Shown: in pieces, positions 59,858-64,000 of the stretch
Layout of the letters: each line of letters opens with the position of its first letter
How positions within the stretch are numbered: position 1 is the first letter of the stretch
NCBI GenBank assembly: GCA_945910005.1
Contig: OX246747.1
Span: 32,430,489-32,494,488 of the forward strand
DNA: 64,000 nucleotides
DNA from: Isoperla grammatica
Lineage: Eukaryota; Arthropoda; Insecta; Plecoptera; Perlodidae
Direction of reading: 5' to 3'
Position numbers and translations under genes: made by a program
The notes under the pieces: generated by a model
Told to the model about the DNA's origin: nothing
Seen by the model: only the letters and a program-made list of their open reading frames with translations
Databases searched by the model: none

Positions 59858-59952
59858 ATCTGTTGATTTTCTTTCAATTGGCGCGGTTGAAAGGGGCAGT
59901 AGACAATGACCTGAGATCGGTATATGCGAATACTTTCCTTGGGACTAGTATA
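59858..59952. repeat. Inverted single copy of the 93-bp unit
   Basis: This segment is the reverse complement of one full minisatellite unit, about 200 bp beyond the array. The array and this copy can fold into a stem. It may mark the other end of an element whose subterminal repeat was amplified on one side. Confidence 0.85.
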
Positions 59953-60343
59953 CTAGCTGCGAGAGAAACAGAGATTGATGCGAAATGTAAAATGTATATT
60001 TGAGAACGTGAGGGATCTTAAAGCTCAAAGGTTGTCTGTTCGTTCGTTTCAAAAGCCAATCATTAACTGGACAAATAAAGAACGGACCAGTAACGGACGG
60101 ACGCTTTTCCAAGAACTATTCGGAGGTATTTCAGTTGAAAACATAAACTATCTTCTACTTTAATAGTTCGAGCTTGAAGCGATCTATTTTGAGGTGAATG
60201 ATTGAACGATTGATAGATTTTTGGCAAATTGGCGTAAACTGTTTAAACTAAAAAAAGAAACTGTTCTTTGACAAAAAAATGTTAATGTAAAAGTAATAAA
60301 CTACATTTCCTAAATCGACCAAAGTACCACGAATTGTGATGGC

Positions 60344-60540
60344 TAAAAGCTGGTCCACAAAGATTTTTAAGACATACGATCTAAGGTTTAACGCGTAGTC
60401 GTAAAGTTGGATCATTGGAAACACGTACTGGCGTTCACACAAAGTTTTAGTTTTAAGACGTTGTTTTCATTGTTGTTTTTAAAACAACGTCTTAAAACCT
60501 TATGCATTATGTCTTAAAAATCTGTGTGGATCAGCCTTTA
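60344..60540. mobile_element. MITE, 197 bp, family copy 1
   Basis: Ends TAAAAGCTGGTCCACA and TGTGGATCAGCCTTTA are imperfect inverted repeats that extend inward (AGATTTTTAAGAC / GTCTTAAAAATCT). An inner palindrome sits around GTTTTAAGACGTTGTTTT. The outermost TA dinucleotides are compatible with a Tc1/mariner target duplication. A second copy in opposite orientation lies at 61096-61291. Confidence 0.82.
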
Positions 60541-60662
60541 GATAGAGCTAATCACGGCCATCTAGATCTTCAATGACAACAATGCACAACAGTGAAAAAT
60601 GCACCTTAACATAACTATCAAGGAGCCTTAGATAGAGCAAATCACGGCTTTCTAGATCAATT
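60536..60662. repeat. Direct repeat, about 36 bp, spaced 90 bp
   Basis: TTAGATAGAGCTAATCACGG...TCTAGATC at about 60538-60569 recurs at about 60628-60659 with a few substitutions. The first copy overlaps the right edge of the MITE at 60540. Confidence 0.7.
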
Positions 60663-61095
60663 CAGAAAATTATCTATATGTAGCTTTCAATAGACGTCAC
60701 GTGGCGGCCATTATGAGGTACACATTGCTTGTTAACATTTGTTCTGTCAATAGAAGACACATAGGTTATCCAGGTAATATCACAGTTTCAAGCCGTATAG
60801 ATTGATGTGTGCAGGTAAAAGTTCAAGAAAATGATAACACATGCAAATGATTGTCTTCAAACCGAGTTTACGCGTTCTTATTTTGTTTTAAGTCATAATA
60901 CGGAACCTTTGTTTGAAAACAGTTGATGTGTCAGTCAAAGGACATCTACAATATTGTAACAATGCAGTGTCGGAAGAACGTAAACAAATGTTTACAGAGT
61001 ACCTCAGTATGGCTACCGTGCGATACCGGAAAGGACGTTATTGCAAACTCCCTATTGTGGTTTTGTACAAGAAATAAAAAATTTGTTTTTAACAT

Positions 61096-61291
61096 TAAGG
61101 CTGGTCCACACAGATTTTTTAAGCATAAGATTTAAGGTTTTAAGACGTTGTTTTAAGAACAACAATGAAAACAATGTCTTAAAACTAAAACTTTGTGTGA
61201 ACGCCAGTACGTGTTTTCTATGATCCAACTTTACGACTACGCGTTAAACCTTAAATCTTATGCTTAAAAAATCTGTGTGGACCATCCTTTA
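61096..61291. mobile_element. MITE, 196 bp, family copy 2
   Basis: Ends TAAGGCTGGTCCACACAG and CTGTGTGGACCATCCTTTA bound the element. Long subterminal arms (TTTTTTAAGCATAAGATTTA and its complement) make it a near-complete hairpin. The interior matches the 60344-60540 copy in reverse orientation. No coding capacity. Confidence 0.85.
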
Positions 61292-61299
61292 CTAATACT

Positions 61300-62092
61300 A
61301 ATAACGAGTTAATGTGCTAACGATAGATTCAAGCGAAATAACTACTCATCCGTACTCAAGAATACTCCCCAAAGAGTAATTAATTTAACACACGATCAAG
61401 TTCGAAACTTTCACATAAAAGAACTCCCAATTACTAAATTGCCATTAGGTTAGTTTAATGTGTTCTAATAATGGCCGCTCCGAGGCACCCGAGCGTATCT
61501 AGAAGGCTCAGGGCGGCGGTGTGAAATAAGCCACCCTACCCACAGCCTTCTACATGTAGAAATAAACCACCACACACACACCACAGCCTTCTATAGATAA
61601 CGTGGTGTGCGAAAACGTGATAAACTCGACGCACAAGTTAGTGAAGCACGTACAGAGATTGAGTAGAGCTTTCAAAGTCTTTACCCCCCTCCCAACCCCC
61701 CCAACAACCCTTAAGGACGTCTTAGGTCTGGCAAAACTTTACGCAATGTAGTTATTACTGCCAGTCTATCGTAGGAACGAAATGCAGCGTTAGTTTTCGC
61801 GAATTTCAATTTCAATTACGTACATGTAGTATAACGTATAGGCCTACTAAGGGTATTCATGCAAAAAAAGTAAAACATACATATGTATTGCAATTTATAA
61901 CAAATAATTATGTATACATGTTAAAAACAGTTCCTTCACCAAAGAAAATTAGCATGTAAGTGATGTTTAATCCCTGAACAACAAGGCTTCTAGTAAAAAT
62001 CAAAATGAAATAATTTCATCTGTGTTGTGAATTAGGAATTTAGTTGAAATATTGTCGTTGGTCGTTGAGGTGTAAATAAATGTCGTATTATC
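61300..62092. other. Intron stretch, no clear feature
   Basis: Mixed sequence with a short near-duplicate of CCACAGCCTTCTA about 40 bp apart (61530-61600). No gene, RNA or bounded mobile element is recognised. Confidence 0.5.
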
Positions 62093-62170
62093 AAACTCTC
62101 TGAACTCTCTGGACTCTTTGCACTCCCAAACTCTCTGAACTCCCCAAATTATTTGAACTCTCTAAACTGT
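62093..62170. repeat. Small cluster of the 9-bp CTCTGAACT repeat
   Basis: About eight degenerate CTCTGAACT-type nonamers, separated by 500 bp from the main array of the same word at 62678-62962. Confidence 0.8.
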
Positions 62171-62446
62171 TAAGCACGGAAACACAAAACTATCATTTCT
62201 CCGAGCGGTAGACGATAGGAAGAAGGGGGTTATGATGGAAAGCCGGGAAACATGTTTGGGAAGCCGCACTATTCTGTTAACATTACATGGAGACGTCCCA
62301 CGACAACCGGCTATGGTTCCACCACACTGAAATGACATATGTGCACTTCTCCACGGTCCGCAAGCAACTATAGTGAGCTGTTGTTATTCAACAACATGTT
62401 TGCTGATAACGCTCGTGACGTGTATTGTAGTGACTTACAATGCCGA

Positions 62447-62605
62447 CATTACATGACTCAATACTTTCGTCAAACTTATTGAACTCAAGAACGAAAGCGA
62501 ATCAAAGACAGTTTGTTAAAAACTGCAACAATATAGTTTCTACTAATTGATGCTTTTTTGTCCTTGAATTCAATAAGTTTGACGAAAGTGTTGAACCGTG
62601 TAATG
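62447..62605. mobile_element. Hairpin MITE, 159 bp
   Basis: Arms 62447-62489 and 62563-62605 pair over about 43 bp with few mismatches, including ACTTTCGTCAAACTTATTGA and its complement. The loop is AT-rich. The flanks give no target duplication. Confidence 0.75.
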
Positions 62606-62677
62606 CCGACATAAGAAGTGCGGCTGAGGGATGGGATGGAGGGAAAATTCAAACGACACTAATTCTAAACACTAAAC

Positions 62678-62962
62678 CCTTTGACTCTCTGAACTCTCTG
62701 AACTCTCTGAACTCTCTGAACTCTCTAAACTCTCTAAACTCTCTAAACTCTCTAAACTCTCCGAACTCTCCGAACTCTCCGAACTCTCTGAACTCTCTGA
62801 ACTCTCTGAACTTTCTGAACTCTCTGGACTCTCTGAACTCTCTGAACTCTCTGAACTCTCTGGTCTCTCCGAACCCTCTGACCTCTCTGGTCTCTCCGAA
62901 CCCTCTGAACTCTCTGGACTCTCTAAACTCTCTAAACTCTCTGGACTCTCTGAACTCTCTGC
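62678..62962. repeat. 9-bp minisatellite next to a PDE4 splice donor
   Basis: About 31 tandem CTCTGAACT nonamers with CTCTAAACT, CTCCGAACT, CTCTGGACT and CTCTGGTCT variants. The array ends eight bases before the donor at 62970. On the sense strand it is AGTTCAGAG, purine-rich. The SES/ESLE-rich minus-strand frame is an artefact. Confidence 0.95.
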
Positions 62963-62970
62963 CAACTCAC

Positions 62971-63069
62971 CTGGAAGGCCACGAAGGCTACGGCCGTCAA
63001 CGGTCGAACACTGGACAGGTCTCGTATTCTAAATATGTCGATCCCCCATTTGTCAACCTCGAGCAAGAC
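62971..63069 (-). CDS. dnc: cAMP phosphodiesterase PDE4 (dunce), first exon of the gene seen here
   Basis: Acceptor ccttcag, donor gtgagt, 33 codons in phase 0 at both ends. The sequence VLLEVDKWGIDIFRIRDLSS and then VRPLTAVAFVAFQ matches the start of the PDE4 catalytic domain (KWGIDIF, RPLT, FQ). FQ joins directly to SRDLLKTF of the next exon. It is too short for most ORF callers. The second half (RDLSS ... FVAFQ) is less conserved than the others. The UCR1/UCR2 and N-terminal exons lie beyond the window. Confidence 0.9.
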
Positions 63070-63274
63070 CTGAAGGCAAACACAAACAAAACTTGTAAGT
63101 ACAACGAAACCTCAACGTTTTCCACAGTAAATATTTACGAAACAATGTGAACCAAGCAACAATATACTACTACTGTATTATAATATTATAAATACTGAAC
63201 GTTTTCTCTAGTTCATAGTTTTACGGTTATCACATTTACTTGCAGTACAATTTACAACAAAACAAAGCTATAGA

Positions 63275-63418
63275 CAACCCAAGACTACTACTTTCGTCAC
63301 AGGCGAGGTATTCGTAGCCAATTAGCGATCGGTATTTGCGCACTATTGTCTCAAGCGGTTCGCTGGTTGGCTAGTGCCTCGCCTGTGACGAAAGCATATG
63401 AAAGGTAGTCTTGGGTTG
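63275..63418. mobile_element. Hairpin MITE, 144 bp
   Basis: CAACCCAAGACTAC pairs with GTAGTCTTGGGTTG, and inside it CTTTCGTCACAGGCGAGG pairs with CCTCGCCTGTGACGAAAG. The arms are offset by a few bases. No target duplication is obvious. Confidence 0.8.
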
Positions 63419-63863
63419 CTTATATAAATATCGGTTATACACAGATTATTATTTAAAATATTGACAATGGAAATAAGAAGGTATTATAGAGAATATAGAG
63501 ATAATAAAGAGAACGTAAATTCGTAGGAGGGCAACCAAATTGATAACACATTAAAATATAAATCAACGGTACGAAGATATCAAAACAACCAGAGACTTGG
63601 GAACAACCCGGAAGAGTTGTTGATAAAGCAGATATTATCTTTACTACCTATAGATTTACACGTGGCATCTAGTGTACCGGTACCTTGTTACTATGGCCAC
63701 TCCAAATCAGTAAAGTATAGCTACATGAATATTGGCCGTATGCACAATCAAGTATCAAATTAAGTACAGTATTTGTGTCTATGGACTAGTTTTATTACAT
63801 GCTATTTCCATACGAAGAACAAACTCCATAGCAACCATAAACAAATCGCAAACTTAAAGGCGC

Positions 63864-64000
63864 TTTCATAGCAACACGGCAACACGTTTTTTTCCGGACC
63901 GGCAAGTCAGGTGAACCAATCAGGGCAGGCACGGCAAGTTTCCGATTGGTTCACGTGATCTGCCGGTCCGGAAAAAACGTGTTGCCGTGTTGCTATGAAA
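63864..64000. mobile_element. Near-perfect inverted repeat at the window end
   Basis: TTTCATAGCAACACGGCAAC pairs with GTTGCCGTGTTGCTATGAAA, and the arms continue through CACGTTTTTTTCCGGACCGGCA with one indel. Inner CCAATC and GATTGG boxes lie on opposite arms. The near identity of the arms suggests a recent insertion. Its far end coincides with the window boundary, so the true limit may lie further on. Confidence 0.75.

Larger units (their letters stand above)
56296..62970 (-). other. Large PDE4 intron with minisatellites and MITEs
   Basis: This 6.7-kb intron separates the exons at 56295 and 62971. It holds a possible retroelement relic (about 56690-56930), a C20 run, a CCAT microsatellite, a 93-bp minisatellite, two copies of a 196-bp MITE, a 159-bp hairpin and a 9-bp minisatellite, listed separately. 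The stretch 57180-58100 is AT-rich with no recognisable feature. No internal gene is supported. Confidence 0.65.
63070..64000 (-). other. Upstream PDE4 intron (partial)
   Basis: AT-rich intron continuing past the window edge. It holds two hairpin elements (63275-63418 and 63864-64000) and nothing else that I can identify. Confidence 0.6.

Noticed and set aside
62672..62965. Ser/Glu repeat protein
   Set aside because: Translation of the 9-bp minisatellite next to a splice donor.

Overview
This window is eukaryotic. It shows short exons bounded by GT/AG splice sites in long AT-rich introns, tRNA-derived repeats, many inverted-repeat DNA transposons and a large satellite array. The phosphodiesterase exons match the Drosophila dunce/PDE4 family almost residue for residue ([31 protein letters not shown]), so the source is most likely an arthropod, probably an insect. 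The species cannot be fixed from the sequence alone.

Layout. (1) About 1-5.2 kb, plus strand: the last four coding exons and poly(A) signal of a gene whose product resembles the second half of a secreted VWA-like domain. Its introns hold two hAT-type MITEs with 8-bp target duplications (39-456, 4340-4708), two other inverted-repeat elements and a 70-bp minisatellite. (2) About 5.2-11.8 kb: a transposon graveyard with no host gene. It includes a hAT relic that keeps its first transposase exon, and a three-deep nest (hAT inside PIF/Harbinger inside hAT) with a clear target duplication at each level. The Harbinger layer keeps a small MADF-like exon. (3) About 9.8-40.6 kb: a satellite of about 1310-bp units, 22 marker copies, with tRNA-like heads on the minus strand. 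The right half has a higher-order 4-mer/3-mer organisation; related 280-300-bp modules flank it on both sides. (4) About 41-47 kb: AT-rich sequence without coding content, probably including the long 3' UTR of the next gene. (5) About 47.1-63.1 kb, minus strand: the six 3'-terminal coding exons of a dunce-like PDE4 cAMP phosphodiesterase, 1122 coding nt in one consistent frame, ending in a stop. Its 5' exons, including the UCR regions, lie beyond the window. (6) Introns of this gene are packed with minisatellites, microsatellites and hairpin MITEs, up to a near-perfect inverted repeat ending at base 64000.

The most unusual structure is inside the PDE4 gene. The 3' half of one catalytic-domain exon, with its splice donor and the first ~45 bases of intron, is repeated 28 more times in tandem (50.5-54.9 kb) directly downstream of the authentic exon. 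The exon-derived part stays open and almost unchanged in every copy. None of the copies has a recognisable splice acceptor, so they form a ladder of candidate 5' splice sites rather than a cassette of exons. The first duplicate donor is in frame (+52 codons). The next-but-one exon also has a boundary-crossing duplicate, here carrying the splice acceptor. I see no rRNA, intact tRNA, CRISPR or bacterial-type gene organisation.
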